Notes: generated by a model from the letters alone, not told the origin. 30,364 nucleotides of DNA from Olsenella_K sp051878835 (GCA_051878835.1 JBJEKW010000093.1:1-30364); one strand, 5' to 3'. Shown: positions 8,053-15,768, counted from the first letter of the stretch. A program made the numbers and translations.

Positions 8053-8058
8053 TACAAT
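8053..8058 (+). promoter_or_regulatory. Possible -10 element for proS
   Basis: TACAAT (5 of 6 to TATAAT) lies in the 85-bp gap between ispG and proS, 56 bp before the proS start. No clear -35 is found at 16-18 bp. The leader is too short for a T-box. Confidence 0.35.
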
Positions 8059-8113
8059 CTGAAGGCATGTGACTTTCGGCCGCCGCGGCGGCGCACTGGG
8101 AAAGGATTCGTTC

Positions 8114-9829
8114 GTGAAGTCGTACATGAAGATGTCGCAGCTGTATGCCCCCACGCTGAAGGAGGACCCGGCCGAGGCCGAGCTGGCCAGCCACCGCCTG
8201 CTGCTGCGTGCCGGCATGATCCGCAAGGGCGCCTCGGGCCTGTACAGCTACCTGCCGCTGGCCTGGCGCTCCATCCGAAAAATCGAGCAGGTCATCCGCG
8301 AGGAGATGGAGGCCATCGGCGCCCAGGAGATGCAGGTGCCCATCCTGACCGACGGCGACCTGTGGCGCCAGTCCGGACGCTGGGGCGCCTACGGCCCCGA
8401 GCTCATGCGCATCAAGGACCGCCACGAGCACGAGTACGCCCTGGGCCCCACCCACGAGGAGACCTTCACCGACCTGGTGCGCAACGAGCTGCGCTCCTAC
8501 AAGCAGCTGCCCGTGACGCTGTACCAGATCCAGGACAAGTTCCGCGACGAGCTGCGCCCGCGCTTCGGCCTCATGCGCAGCCGCGAGTTCATCATGAAGG
8601 ACGCCTACTCGTTCAGCGCTGACCAGGCGTCCCTGCAGCAGTGCTACGACGACCAGAAGGGCGCCTACGCGCGCATATGCGAGCGCTGCGGCGTCAGGGC
8701 GCTGCCCGTGGCCGCAGACACCGGCCAGATCGGCGGCGACACCTCGGTGGAGTTCATGGCCCTGGCCGACGCCGGCGAGGCCGAGATCGTGTACTGCGAC
8801 GACTGCGGCTTTGCCGCCGACACCGAGGCCGCGACGGCCCCCGTGCAGCTGCAGGAGGGCGAGGAGGGCGACCTGCAGAAGGTCGAGACCCCCGGCTGCT
8901 CCTCCATCGCGGACCTGGCTGCGTTCCTGCACGTGGCCGAGGCCGCCACGCGCAAGGCGCTGGCGCTGGTGGATGGCGACGGCAAGCCCGTGGTGTGCTT
9001 CGTCCCCGGCGACCACGACATGAACGACGTGAAGGCCGAGCACGCCTTTGGTGCCTACCACATGATGACCGACGAGGAGATTCAGCAGTTCGGCCTGGTG
9101 AAGGGCTTCATGGGCCCCATCGGCCTGCCCGAGGGAGTGCGCGTGTGCGCCGACCAGAGCCTGCGCGACTCGCAGTGGTGGGCCATCGGCGCCAACGAGG
9201 CCGGCTACCACTATGTGCACGCGAAGCAGGGCCGCGACTTCCAGATCAGCGACTGGGTCGACGTCGTCACCGCCCGTGAGGGCGACCTGTGCCCGAAGTG
9301 CGGACGTCCCCTGCGCGGCGCCCGCGGCATCGAGTGCGGCCAGGTGTTCCAGCTGGGCACGAAGTACTCCGAGTCCATGGGTGTCACGTTCATGGACGAG
9401 GACGGCAAGGAGAAGCCGTTCCTCATGGGCTGCTACGGCATCGGCGTGTCCCGCACGCTGGCTGCCGTGGTCGAGCAGCACCACGACGAGCACGGAATCT
9501 GCTGGCCCGTGTGCGTGGCCCCCTACGAGGTCGAGGTCGTGCCCCTGTCGGTGGGCGACGACGTCGTGTGGCCCGTTGCCGACAGGCTATCCAGCGAGCT
9601 CGTCCAGGCCGGCCTGGAGGTCGTCGTGGACGACCGCAAGGAGCGTCCGGGCGTCAAGTTCAACGACGCCGACCTCATGGGCTTCCCGTACCAGGTGGTC
9701 CTGGGCAAGCGCGGCGTAAAGAACGGCGTTGCCGAGGTCAAGAACCGTGCCACAGGCGAGCGCGAGGACGTCGAGTTCGCGCAGCTGGCCGACTACCTGA
9801 CCCAGCGCATCGTGAGCCAGCGCGCGTAG
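8114..9829 (+). CDS. proS: Prolyl-tRNA synthetase, bacterial type with editing domain
   Basis: Charges tRNA-Pro. The protein is 571 residues, the length of the bacterial (ProS type 1) class. Class II motif 2 is visible as F-R-D-E-L-R-P-R-F-G-L-M (from residue 143) and motif 3 as G-C-Y-G-I-G-V-S-R-T-L-A. A YbaK-like editing insertion that clears Ala-tRNA-Pro lies between them (about residues 225-385). The C-terminal anticodon-binding domain follows motif 3. The start chosen is GTG 8114, with AAAGGA at 8101-8106 seven bases upstream, giving M-K-S-Y-M-K-M-S-Q-L-Y-A-P-T-L-K-E-D, the usual N-terminus. ATG 8126 is an alternative. GTG 8069 adds unrelated residues and is rejected. Confidence 0.96.
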   Translation: MKSYMKMSQLYAPTLKEDPAEAELASHRLLLRAGMIRKGASGLYSYLPLAWRSIRKIEQVIREEMEAIGAQEMQVPILTDGDLWRQSGRWGAYGPELMRIKDRHEHEYALGPTHEETFTDLVRNELRSYKQLPVTLYQIQDKFRDELRPRFGLMRSREFIMKDAYSFSADQASLQQCYDDQKGAYARICERCGVRALPVAADTGQIGGDTSVEFMALADAGEAEIVYCDDCGFAADTEAATAPVQLQEGEEGDLQKVETPGCSSIADLAAFLHVAEAATRKALALVDGDGKPVVCFVPGDHDMNDVKAEHAFGAYHMMTDEEIQQFGLVKGFMGPIGLPEGVRVCADQSLRDSQWWAIGANEAGYHYVHAKQGRDFQISDWVDVVTAREGDLCPKCGRPLRGARGIECGQVFQLGTKYSESMGVTFMDEDGKEKPFLMGCYGIGVSRTLAAVVEQHHDEHGICWPVCVAPYEVEVVPLSVGDDVVWPVADRLSSELVQAGLEVVVDDRKERPGVKFNDADLMGFPYQVVLGKRGVKNGVAEVKNRATGEREDVEFAQLADYLTQRIVSQRA

Positions 9830-9891
9830 GCTCGGGCGGATTGCGGGATCCGCGGAGCGCCTGCGGCCTGGTGCAAGCGGTTCGACTTCCG

Positions 9892-9953
9892 CGGCCTGCC
9901 AAAACGAACTGCTCGTCACCTGCGGCTTGCCACAATGAACTGCTCGTCACCTG
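9892..9953. repeat. Two tandem 31-bp repeats
   Basis: Copies at 9892-9922 and 9923-9953 are directly adjacent and differ at three positions. Both contain GAACTGCTCGTCACCTG. They lie downstream of proS, outside any gene. No function is known to me. Confidence 0.88.
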
Positions 9954-10016
9954 CAGCCCGCTATACAAAAGGCTAAGCCGCGTTTCGGCATTGGACATAG
10001 TTCTGGCATAGAATTT

Positions 10017-10048
10017 GCGGGGGCGCCCATGCGGTGTCCCCGCTTTTT
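10017..10048 (+). terminator. Rho-independent terminator downstream of proS
   Basis: An 11-bp stem (GCGGGGGCGCC with GGTGTCCCCGC, two G-U pairs), a CATGC loop and five T. It lies 188 bp after proS and right after a TAGAAT hexamer, so it could end proS transcripts or a very short transcript started just upstream. Confidence 0.88.
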
Positions 10049-10200
10049 CGTAAGGCGATGCCAGTGGGTCGCGCCTACCGTGGCAAACGGCTCGCGTTTG
10101 TTTATGACAATCGGCCTGCGTCCTGCGCGGCCAGGTAATTCAGCCAAGAAGGGCCGGCGGGGTAGGGGTGCCTCACCGGCCAAGACGAGAGGAGAGGCTC

Positions 10201-11238
10201 TTGAAGTACGAGGAGCTTGCGAAGAACGCCCGCGGCAAGATGGGGCTCGTGTGCCGTGCGTGTCCGGTGTGCGACGGCAGGGCCTGCGGCTCGAAGGTGC
10301 CGGGGCCTGGTGCGAAGGGCACTGGCACCGTTGCCATAAGGAACTTCCAGGCATGGGAGCACTGGCGCCTGGTGATGGACACCATCTTCCAGCAGGAGGG
10401 CGAGCCCTCCACGAAGGTCTCGCTGTTTGGCAGGGAGCTTTCCATGCCCATCATGGTGGGTCCCTTGGGTGATGTGCGCCGCCACTATGGCGACCGCTAC
10501 GATGACCTGGCGTACAACGACATGATGCTGAACGCGGCCCACGATGCGGGCACGCTGGGCTGGACCGGAGACGGCCTGAACGCCGACGTGCACGTGAACG
10601 CCTGCAAGCTGGTGAAGCACCTGGGCGGCGCTGGCGTCACGACCATCAAGCCCTGGGACATGCGCACGCTTATGGACAAGGTCCAGATGGCCATCGATGC
10701 TCAGCCGCTGGCCATCGCCATGGACATAGACGGCGCCGGCCTGCCGTTCCTGAAGGGACAGGAGCCGCCTGCGGGTCCCAAGACCGTGGAGCAGCTGCGC
10801 CAGGTGGCACGCGAATGCCACGACGGTGGGTGCAAGTTCGTGCTGAAGGGCATTCTGAGCGTGCGTGGAGCCCGCAAGGCGGTCGAGGCGGGTGCAGACG
10901 GCATCGTGGTCTCGAGCCACGGAGGACGCGTCCTGGACGGCGTGCCGGCCACTGCCGAGGTGCTGCCCCGCATTGCCCAGGAGGTCGGCGAGGACGTGAC
11001 CGTGCTGGTGGACGGTGGCATTCGCTCGGGCGTCAGCGTGTTCAGGGCGTTGGCTCTGGGCGCGGACGCCGTGCTGGTGTGCCGCCCGGTGTGCGTGGCT
11101 GCCTACGGCGGTGGCGCCCAGGGCATCGAGGACTACCTGCACCAGCTGCAGAGCGAGCTCTCCGACACCATGGGCATGTGTGGTGCCAGCACCGTCGACG
11201 ACATTACCCGCGACATGGTGATCGAGTCGCTGCTGTAG
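10201..11238 (+). CDS. FMN-dependent alpha-hydroxy-acid oxidizing protein
   Basis: Member of the FMN-dependent alpha-hydroxy-acid dehydrogenase family (lactate/glycolate/mandelate oxidising enzymes), 345 residues. The catalytic stretch S-S-H-G-G-R-V-L-D-G has the active-site His at residue 240 and substrate-binding Arg at 243. The FMN-phosphate stretch V-D-G-G-I-R-S-G-V-S-V-F-R-A-L-A follows. The N-terminus carries four Cys at 18, 21, 24 and 29 (C-x2-C-x2-C-x4-C), a feature of an anaerobe subfamily and not of classic lactate oxidases; it may bind metal or an iron-sulfur cluster (inference). The TTG start is fixed by AGGAGAGG at 10190-10197. The substrate cannot be told from the sequence. It stands alone, with terminators or repeats on both sides. 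Confidence 0.88.
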   Translation: MKYEELAKNARGKMGLVCRACPVCDGRACGSKVPGPGAKGTGTVAIRNFQAWEHWRLVMDTIFQQEGEPSTKVSLFGRELSMPIMVGPLGDVRRHYGDRYDDLAYNDMMLNAAHDAGTLGWTGDGLNADVHVNACKLVKHLGGAGVTTIKPWDMRTLMDKVQMAIDAQPLAIAMDIDGAGLPFLKGQEPPAGPKTVEQLRQVARECHDGGCKFVLKGILSVRGARKAVEAGADGIVVSSHGGRVLDGVPATAEVLPRIAQEVGEDVTVLVDGGIRSGVSVFRALALGADAVLVCRPVCVAAYGGGAQGIEDYLHQLQSELSDTMGMCGASTVDDITRDMVIESLL

Positions 11239-11628
11239 CCACCGTCGCGGTACGCCCCCCAGCATGGTTTGACTCGCCAGCCTTGCCTGTCCGGTCCGCC
11301 TGCCCCACCTTGCGCGGACTCCTGTGCCGACGTGATAGCTGCGGGTACCCAGACCCGACAGGTTGGCGCAGCCGTGTGCGGAGCGCGGTTCAGCTTTGGG
11401 TGCCCAGGTGCCCACATGCGGAAATCTGTAACACCAAGCGCAGCAGATAACGGCAGATAACGGTATCAGTGGCATGGTCGATTCATGTGCGTGGGATTGC
11501 ATAAAAGACTATGTCAGCTGCAGGTAGTGAATGTCCATAGGCCATGGCCCTGATCAAACCCACAACCGAAACGCTATCAAATACAGAATTCTTACCAAAG
11601 TATTTACGTACCAAGTTTGTCATGCAAA

Positions 11629-12175
11629 GGTGGGAGGTGTGGGTGTCATAACACCCACACCTCGAGGTTCTGTCATCCCTTTCTGCAGGGGTACGAGACG
11701 CGGGTACTCGAGCCTCGGAGGCCTGCAGGAGCCCAATATGCCCGTCTTGCAAAAGACCAGGTGAATGGGCTGTCAATATGGATCGTCGCCCCAATCGAGG
11801 TATCAGAGGTGCAGTGATCACAGGTGTGGGTACTCACAGCTCGGGACCCTGTCAGAAGTTCATACAGGGGTGCCGGGTGCGAGTGTGCAGGTACTCGCAC
11901 CTCGATGGCTTGCCAGTGACTTTCTGCAAGGGTGTCAGGTACGAGTGAGCCGACACACGTACCTCGAGGGTCTGCCAGTGAGCTTCTGCAGGGATCGCAG
12001 ACGCGAGTGTGATGACACACGCACCTCGAAGCCTTGCCATTGAGTTTCTGCAGGGATGACAGGTGCGAGTGTGGCGGCACTCGCGTCCCAAATGTCTGTC
12101 AGTCCTTTGCGCGTAGATTTCTGCAGGGGTGCCAGCTATGGGCGTGCGGACACCCGCGCCTAGGACCCCTGTCGG
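11629..12175. repeat. Array of ~62-bp units, each with an internal hairpin
   Basis: Degenerate direct repeats. Units share TTTCTGCAGGGRTG, then an inverted repeat of the form CAGGTGCGAGTG ... CACTCGCACCTCGA, then TTGCCAGTGAG. The TTCTGCAGGG-like marker occurs at 11681, 11859, 11922, 11984, 12046 and 12119, so the best part has spacings of 63, 62, 62 and 73 bp. Examples of the inverted repeats are a perfect 13-bp stem at 11634-11646/11651-11663, a 9-bp stem at 11876-11884/11893-11901, an 11-bp stem with one mismatch at 11937-11947/11954-11964, and a 7-bp stem at 12065-12071/12078-12084. Units keep stem pairing while the bases change. Not a CRISPR: no identical repeats and no unique spacers. 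Confidence 0.85.
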
Positions 12176-12246
12176 GAACTGCTGAGGGACCATTGATATA
12201 GGGCTATTGCCGCAGGACCAGAACCTGAATGCAGTGAACAGATGGC

Positions 12247-12340
12247 TGAGTGGGGGAATCCCCCTGGGTGGAATCCCACTGGATAAAATCCCACTGGATG
12301 GAGCCCCGCTGAATGGGATCCTACTGGACAGAACCATCGG
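12247..12340. repeat. 15-bp tandem repeat
   Basis: About five 15-bp units starting at 12265, 12280, 12295, 12310 and 12325, with consensus near TGGATGGAATCCCAC, preceded by a related 18-bp unit at 12247. Each unit holds GGAATCC-like inverted symmetry. It lies between the hairpin array and the tRNA terminator. Confidence 0.85.
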
Positions 12341-12388
12341 GTCAGGAGCTACCGGCGAGCTACTGGTTAGCGACTGAAACCACTCGAC

Positions 12389-12417
12389 AAAAAAAGGCCG
12401 GAGGAAAACCTCCGACC
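12389..12417 (-). terminator. Rho-independent terminator after the CAU tRNA
   Basis: Read on the minus strand: stem GGTCGGAGG with CCTCCGGCC (one U-G pair), TTTT loop, then seven T. It lies about 11 bp after the encoded CCA end of the tRNA. Confidence 0.93.
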
Positions 12418-12427
12418 TGAGCAATCC

Positions 12428-12503
12428 TGGTGGGCCCTGAGGGATTCGAACCCCCAACCCAGGGATTATGAGTCCCCTGCGCTAACCGTTGCGCCAAGGG
12501 CCC
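12428..12503 (-). tRNA. tRNA with CAU anticodon (elongator Met or Ile2)
   Basis: A 73-nt cloverleaf plus an encoded CCA (12428-12430). The acceptor stem is GGGCCCT/AGGGCCC, the D stem GCGC/GCGC, the anticodon loop CTCATAA with CAT at 12468-12470, and the T loop TTCGAAT. It is not the initiator: positions 1 and 72 pair as G-C, and the pair next to the anticodon loop is A-U, not G-C. CAU also serves tRNA-Ile2 after TilS converts the first anticodon base to lysidine, and the acceptor start resembles Ile2 genes; sequence alone does not settle it. It is probably transcribed together with tRNA-Ala just upstream on the minus strand, although a terminator lies between them. Confidence 0.95.
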
Positions 12504-12508
12504 GAATG

Positions 12509-12536
12509 AAAAAAGGCGACGGCAAGTGCCGCCGCC
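12509..12536 (-). terminator. Rho-independent terminator between tRNA-Ala copy 1 and the CAU tRNA
   Basis: On the minus strand: stem GGCGGCGGC with GCCGTCGCC (one G-U pair), loop ACTT, then six T. It sits 10 bp after the CCA of tRNA-Ala. The second tRNA-Ala copy has a matching terminator at the same offset. Confidence 0.9.
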
Positions 12537-12546
12537 CAAATTCACA

Positions 12547-12622
12547 TGGTGGAGAATAGGGGATTCGAACCCCTGACCTCATGACTGCCAGTCATGCGCT
12601 CTCCCAACTGAGCTAATTCCCC
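12547..12622 (-). tRNA. tRNA-Ala (GGC anticodon), copy 1
   Basis: A 73-nt cloverleaf plus encoded CCA (12547-12549). The acceptor stem is GGGGAAT/ATTCTCC and contains the G3-U70 wobble pair that marks tRNA-Ala. The anticodon loop is CTGGCAG, reading GCC codons, the favoured Ala codon of this GC-rich genome. The tRNA is identical to copy 2 at 17962-18037. A good promoter lies about 20 bp upstream. Confidence 0.98.
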
Positions 12623-12641
12623 ATGCGTTGGTGCGAGGAGT

Positions 12642-12671
12642 ATTATACGCAGAACTTTTCGCTCGTGTCCA
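12642..12671 (-). promoter_or_regulatory. Sigma-70-type promoter of tRNA-Ala copy 1
   Basis: On the minus strand: TGGACA (5 of 6 to TTGACA), 18-bp spacer, and a perfect TATAAT at 12642-12647. The predicted start lies 8-12 bp before the mature tRNA 5' end. It may also serve the CAU tRNA if the terminator between them leaks. Confidence 0.85.
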
Positions 12672-12774
12672 GAACTATTTTAGAAGAACTTTTTCCTATT
12701 GGGGCGCTGCATGGGTGGGGGTGCAACTGCCATCCCTTGAAGTCGTTGGAGGTGGTGGAGTGGAGCGCTGCATG

Positions 12775-12794
12775 CGAGGGGCGGCAGCCCCTCG
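12775..12794 (-). terminator. Hairpin directly after telA
   Basis: A perfect 8-bp stem (CGAGGGGC/GCCCCTCG) with a 4-base loop starts right at the telA stop codon. No T-tract follows, so it may be a weak or factor-dependent terminator or an mRNA 3'-end stabiliser. Confidence 0.5.
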
Positions 12795-13961
12795 TTACCG
12801 CAACGCCGCGGCGTTTTCGATGAGTGCCTGCTTCAGGTCGCTCTCGATCTGGCGCATCTGGGCCTGGGCCTCCTGGCGCTCGGCCTGTCCCTGCTGCTGG
12901 ATCTGCACCGTCTCGCGCAGGGTGGAGATCAGCTGGTCGTTGACCTGCTGCAGGGTCTGGATGTCCACGGTGCCGCGCTGGCTGGCCTTCTCGGCGTCGA
13001 TGGCGCCCTGGTGCAGGGCCTCGGCGTTCGCGCGCAGCAGCTTGTTCGTCGTGTCGTCCACCTTCTGCTGCAGCTCGAGCGCGCGCCTCTGGTTCTGGAG
13101 GCCCAGCGCGATGACCATCTGGGACTTCCACAGCGGGATGGTGGTCGAGATGGTGGTGTCCACCTTGTCGGAGATCTCGCGGTCGGCGTTCTGCAGGATT
13201 TTTATCTGCGGGGCCATCTGCAGGCTGACCACGCTGACGCGGTCCAGGTCGTCCAGGCGCTTGTCGAAGCGCGCCAGCTTGTCCTTGAAGTCCTTCAGCA
13301 CCTGGGCGGACATGGGGTCGGAGGACGCCTGCGCCTCCGCCTCCAGCTGGGGCAGCTGGTTCGTCCTGAACTCGTCCAGCGCCATGCGCCCGGCGGCGAT
13401 GTCCACCTTCAGCTGGCGGTACTGCTGCACGTTTCGCTGGTACATGGCGTCGTACATGGTGATGTCCGAGACCATCTGCGCGCGGCAGCGCTCCAGGCGC
13501 TCCACGACCTCGTCTATCTGCGGCGCCACCTTCTGGTAGCGCCTGCGCAGCTTGTCCACGCTGACGACGACCTGCCCCAGGATGGGCACGCGCTTCACTC
13601 CGCTGAGGTCCGCCTCGTCCACGTCGGTCAGGAGCTCCTGCAGGGCCTTTCCCGCCTCGCCGTCGTCCTTGTTTGCCACCTTGGACAGGACGTCGTCCGA
13701 GAAGCTGCTCATCGACATCTGAGAGTCGCGGGCGTACGAGCTCTCGATCCCGCTCTTTGTGAGGTCTATGGCAGCCGCCTTGCGCTGTGCCTCGGCCAGC
13801 TCCTCCGGCGTCAGCGTGACGGCCGGCTCGGCGGGCTTCTGCGCCTGGATGGCCGTCTGCGCGGCGGGCCTCTGGCTGGCCTGCGTCAGGGCCTCCAGCG
13901 TGATGCGCTTGGGCATGGCCTGGGTCTGGATGGCGTTCGTCTGGTCGTTCTGGTCTGCCAT
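12795..13961 (-). CDS. telA: TelA-family protein (toxic anion resistance)
   Basis: 388 residues, matching the TelA/YaaN family named for tellurite resistance; its biochemical action is unknown. The family core is visible: a long alpha-helical region from about residue 90, and the signature T-T-I-S-T-T-I-P-L-W-K-S-Q-M-V-I-A-L-G near residue 275. The N-terminus is a Gln/Ala/Pro-rich linker and the C-terminus is a Gln-rich coiled coil. No signal peptide or membrane helix is present, so it is expected in the cytoplasm. GGGAG lies just before the ATG. It is the last gene of the minus-strand operon that starts at 17582. Its pairing with an XpaC-like protein recalls xpaC-yaaN of B. subtilis. Confidence 0.9.
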   Translation of the reverse strand: MADQNDQTNAIQTQAMPKRITLEALTQASQRPAAQTAIQAQKPAEPAVTLTPEELAEAQRKAAAIDLTKSGIESSYARDSQMSMSSFSDDVLSKVANKDDGEAGKALQELLTDVDEADLSGVKRVPILGQVVVSVDKLRRRYQKVAPQIDEVVERLERCRAQMVSDITMYDAMYQRNVQQYRQLKVDIAAGRMALDEFRTNQLPQLEAEAQASSDPMSAQVLKDFKDKLARFDKRLDDLDRVSVVSLQMAPQIKILQNADREISDKVDTTISTTIPLWKSQMVIALGLQNQRRALELQQKVDDTTNKLLRANAEALHQGAIDAEKASQRGTVDIQTLQQVNDQLISTLRETVQIQQQGQAERQEAQAQMRQIESDLKQALIENAAALR

Positions 13962-14026
13962 GGTTTCTCCCGTTCGTTGGGCTCGGTGAGCGATAGTTCG
14001 TCAGGCAAAGAAGTGCATGCGTGCAG

Positions 14027-15127
14027 CTATGACGCCAGCTGCCTCAGCAGCTCCTGCATGGCGTCGTTGCCGGGCAGCTCGACCGAGGCCGGCACGGTCT
14101 CCGCCAGCCCCGGAATTCCAAAGCCAGAAGGGCCTTCCGTGTCCAGAAGCGTTGCCCCGCGAAATCCGTGGCTCTCCCAGGCCAGCTTCTGGACGTCCGT
14201 GCTCTTGAGGAAGTCGTGCAGCTTCTGCCCGTTGTCGTCCAGCGCCATGAGCACGTGCGTGGACCACACCGTGGGCGTGGTGTAGCACACCACGAGGTCG
14301 TCCTTCACCTGCGCGTAGGCGTCGGGGTTGTTCACGGCGAAGTCGATGACCTGGCTCTCGTATCCCACCATCATCAGCTTGGATGCCTTGCCCATGGTCA
14401 GGAACTGGTTGAACGAGTCCTCCGAGCTGGTCTCCATCCAGCCGGACTTGGCAAAGATGGCCTTCAGGCTGGCCGCGTCGCGCTGGACGCTGTCCACGGT
14501 GGCAGGTGAGCCGCCGTTCAGCACCGTGGCCAGTAGCGCGGCCCACTCGTTGCCGGAGTTCGACTTCTGGGGGTCGGTGGAGTCTATGCGAAACTGCCCG
14601 TAGCCTGCCGAGCACCCGACGTCCGCCCAGGTATTGTTTGCCAGCATGGCCTGCGCCGCCGCAGCGACGTCCAGGCGGTAGACGTCACCGTCCTTGCTCA
14701 TGATGCCCGACGCCACCAGGGAGTCCGCCACGTCGCGGTACGAGTACACCACGATGGGGGAGTTCAGGATGATGTCGGACGACTGCGGCTGCACGCCCTG
14801 CGCGGCACCATAGGCCGCGGCCGCCTGCGAGGAGGGGAACAGGTAGTCCATGCCATTGAGGTCGGCGGTCATCATGTCGTAGGAGCCCGCCTTGCGGTAG
14901 TCCACCTGGAGGCCGGCCTGGGCGGCCAGGTCCTTGAACTTCTGGTCCTCGAACAGCGAGATCTTCTCGCCTCCCAGATAGCCCGTGACCTTGGTGGCCT
15001 CTGCGGGCTGCTGGGGCTCCGGCTGGGAGCGCTGCCACGCCATGAGGCCGCCTACCACCACCACGGCGGCCACCACCAGCACCAGTCCTATGAGCTTGCC
15101 TTTGTTCAGGGCGTGTCGACCTGCCAT
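14027..15127 (-). CDS. Membrane-anchored substrate-binding-like protein
   Basis: 366 residues. One uncleaved N-terminal helix (about residues 11-30) is followed by an extracellular domain that resembles a type II periplasmic binding fold: alternating beta/alpha pattern, D-I-I-L-N-S-P-I-V-V-Y-S-Y, and a hinge-like return near the C-terminus. The similarity to solute-binding proteins is by pattern; no exact family is recognised and no transporter is encoded nearby. Its ATG overlaps the stop of the upstream XpaC-like gene by 1 base (TAATG), indicating translational coupling. A similar binding-type domain is in the first gene of the operon, so this may be a related module without the von Willebrand part. 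Confidence 0.75.
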   Translation of the reverse strand: MAGRHALNKGKLIGLVLVVAAVVVVGGLMAWQRSQPEPQQPAEATKVTGYLGGEKISLFEDQKFKDLAAQAGLQVDYRKAGSYDMMTADLNGMDYLFPSSQAAAAYGAAQGVQPQSSDIILNSPIVVYSYRDVADSLVASGIMSKDGDVYRLDVAAAAQAMLANNTWADVGCSAGYGQFRIDSTDPQKSNSGNEWAALLATVLNGGSPATVDSVQRDAASLKAIFAKSGWMETSSEDSFNQFLTMGKASKLMMVGYESQVIDFAVNNPDAYAQVKDDLVVCYTTPTVWSTHVLMALDDNGQKLHDFLKSTDVQKLAWESHGFRGATLLDTEGPSGFGIPGLAETVPASVELPGNDAMQELLRQLAS

Positions 15128-15768
15128 TACTTCTCATCCTTTGGGTCGTCGTCTGGGGTTTCTTCGTCGGAGGAAAAGCCGTCCATCTGCATCAGGCGCC
15201 TGATGGACTCGGAGCCCGTGGAGAGTGTCGTGACCTCGGTGCCCATGGCGCGCTTGAGCTCGCCCTGCGCCACGGCGTCCAGGTCGTGCAGGGCCTGCTG
15301 GGCGTCGTCCACGGCGCGCGCCAGCTCCTGCGGGCCGGCGGAAGCCTCCACCGAGAGGTAGCCGCGCAGCACCTGCAGGCACTGCTGCGAGTAGGTGCTC
15401 ATGAAGTGCGAGAGGTGCCGGTAGCTCTGCGGCCTGCGCTCGACGTAGGACACCAGGGCCTCGATGTCATTCTGGAGCTGGCGAATCTGGCCGCGCACGG
15501 CCTGGTCGCGGACGTCCGACTCGATGCGCGCGATGTCGCGCAGCAGCGACCGGGCGTCGGCCACGCGTGCCGCCGCGGCCTCTCCGTCGGGCAGGGCCGA
15601 GGCCACCACGCTGCCCAGGCGCGCCTGTGGCTTCAGCACCAGGGGCAAGCCCAGGTACAGAAGGACCGCCGCGGCGGCGCCCGCCACGATCCCCACCACG
15701 CCGGGGACCAGGAACACGCAGGCCAGGCCAACGCCTGCGGCCACTATGGTGCTGATTACCGTGAGCAT
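15127..15768 (-). CDS. XpaC-like membrane protein
   Basis: 213 residues. Two hydrophobic helices at about 3-20 and 22-45 form a hairpin at the N-terminus, followed by a soluble alpha-helical domain rich in Arg, Gln and Glu, and a short acidic tail. This layout and its place beside telA fit the XpaC family, annotated as 5-bromo-4-chloroindolyl phosphate hydrolysis proteins, whose true function is not known. The start ATG overlaps the stop of the upstream lipoprotein gene (TGATG), and its stop overlaps the next start. The family call is moderate, because it relies on layout and context as much as on residues. Confidence 0.7.
   Translation of the reverse strand: MLTVISTIVAAGVGLACVFLVPGVVGIVAGAAAAVLLYLGLPLVLKPQARLGSVVASALPDGEAAAARVADARSLLRDIARIESDVRDQAVRGQIRQLQNDIEALVSYVERRPQSYRHLSHFMSTYSQQCLQVLRGYLSVEASAGPQELARAVDDAQQALHDLDAVAQGELKRAMGTEVTTLSTGSESIRRLMQMDGFSSDEETPDDDPKDEK

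Larger units (their letters stand above)
9830..10200. other. Intergenic region between proS and the alpha-hydroxy-acid oxidizing gene
   Basis: 371 bp with no credible gene. It contains two tandem 31-bp repeats (9892-9953), a TAGAAT -10-like hexamer (10009-10014), a strong terminator (10017-10048) and the leader of the next gene. That leader has an inverted repeat GGCCGG/CCGGCC at 10152-10157 and 10176-10181 close to the ribosome-binding site. The promoter of the downstream gene is not evident. Confidence 0.7.
11239..12427. other. 1.2-kb region without a credible gene, rich in repeats
   Basis: No reading frame here looks like protein. Frames that stay open run across the repeat units or into the tRNA and have no family resemblance. 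The left part (11239-11628) has no clear structure except a 10-bp tandem repeat CAGATAACGG at 11444-11463, and 11480-11640 is visibly less GC-rich than the rest of the window. Then come the hairpin array (11629-12175), about 70 bp with nothing recognised, a 15-bp tandem repeat (12247-12340), and the terminator of the minus-strand tRNA. No terminator was found directly after the oxidizing-enzyme gene. Confidence 0.75.

Noticed and set aside
8029..8113. T-box riboswitch before proS
   Set aside because: The gap is only 85 bp, has no T-box sequence and no terminator hairpin.
11629..12175. CRISPR array
   Set aside because: The repeated part is degenerate, the parts between are also repeated and not unique, the unit is ~62 bp, and no cas gene is present.
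11852..12457. Minus-strand open frame of about 200 codons across the repeats
   Set aside because: It starts inside the CAU tRNA, crosses its terminator and both repeat arrays, and its composition follows the repeats, not any protein family.
12428..12503. Initiator tRNA-fMet
   Set aside because: It has a paired 1-72 position and an A-U pair next to the anticodon loop in place of the three consecutive G-C pairs of initiators.
12628..13539. Plus-strand open frame beginning beside tRNA-Ala copy 1
   Set aside because: Almost all of it lies opposite telA, and its start region is the tRNA promoter.
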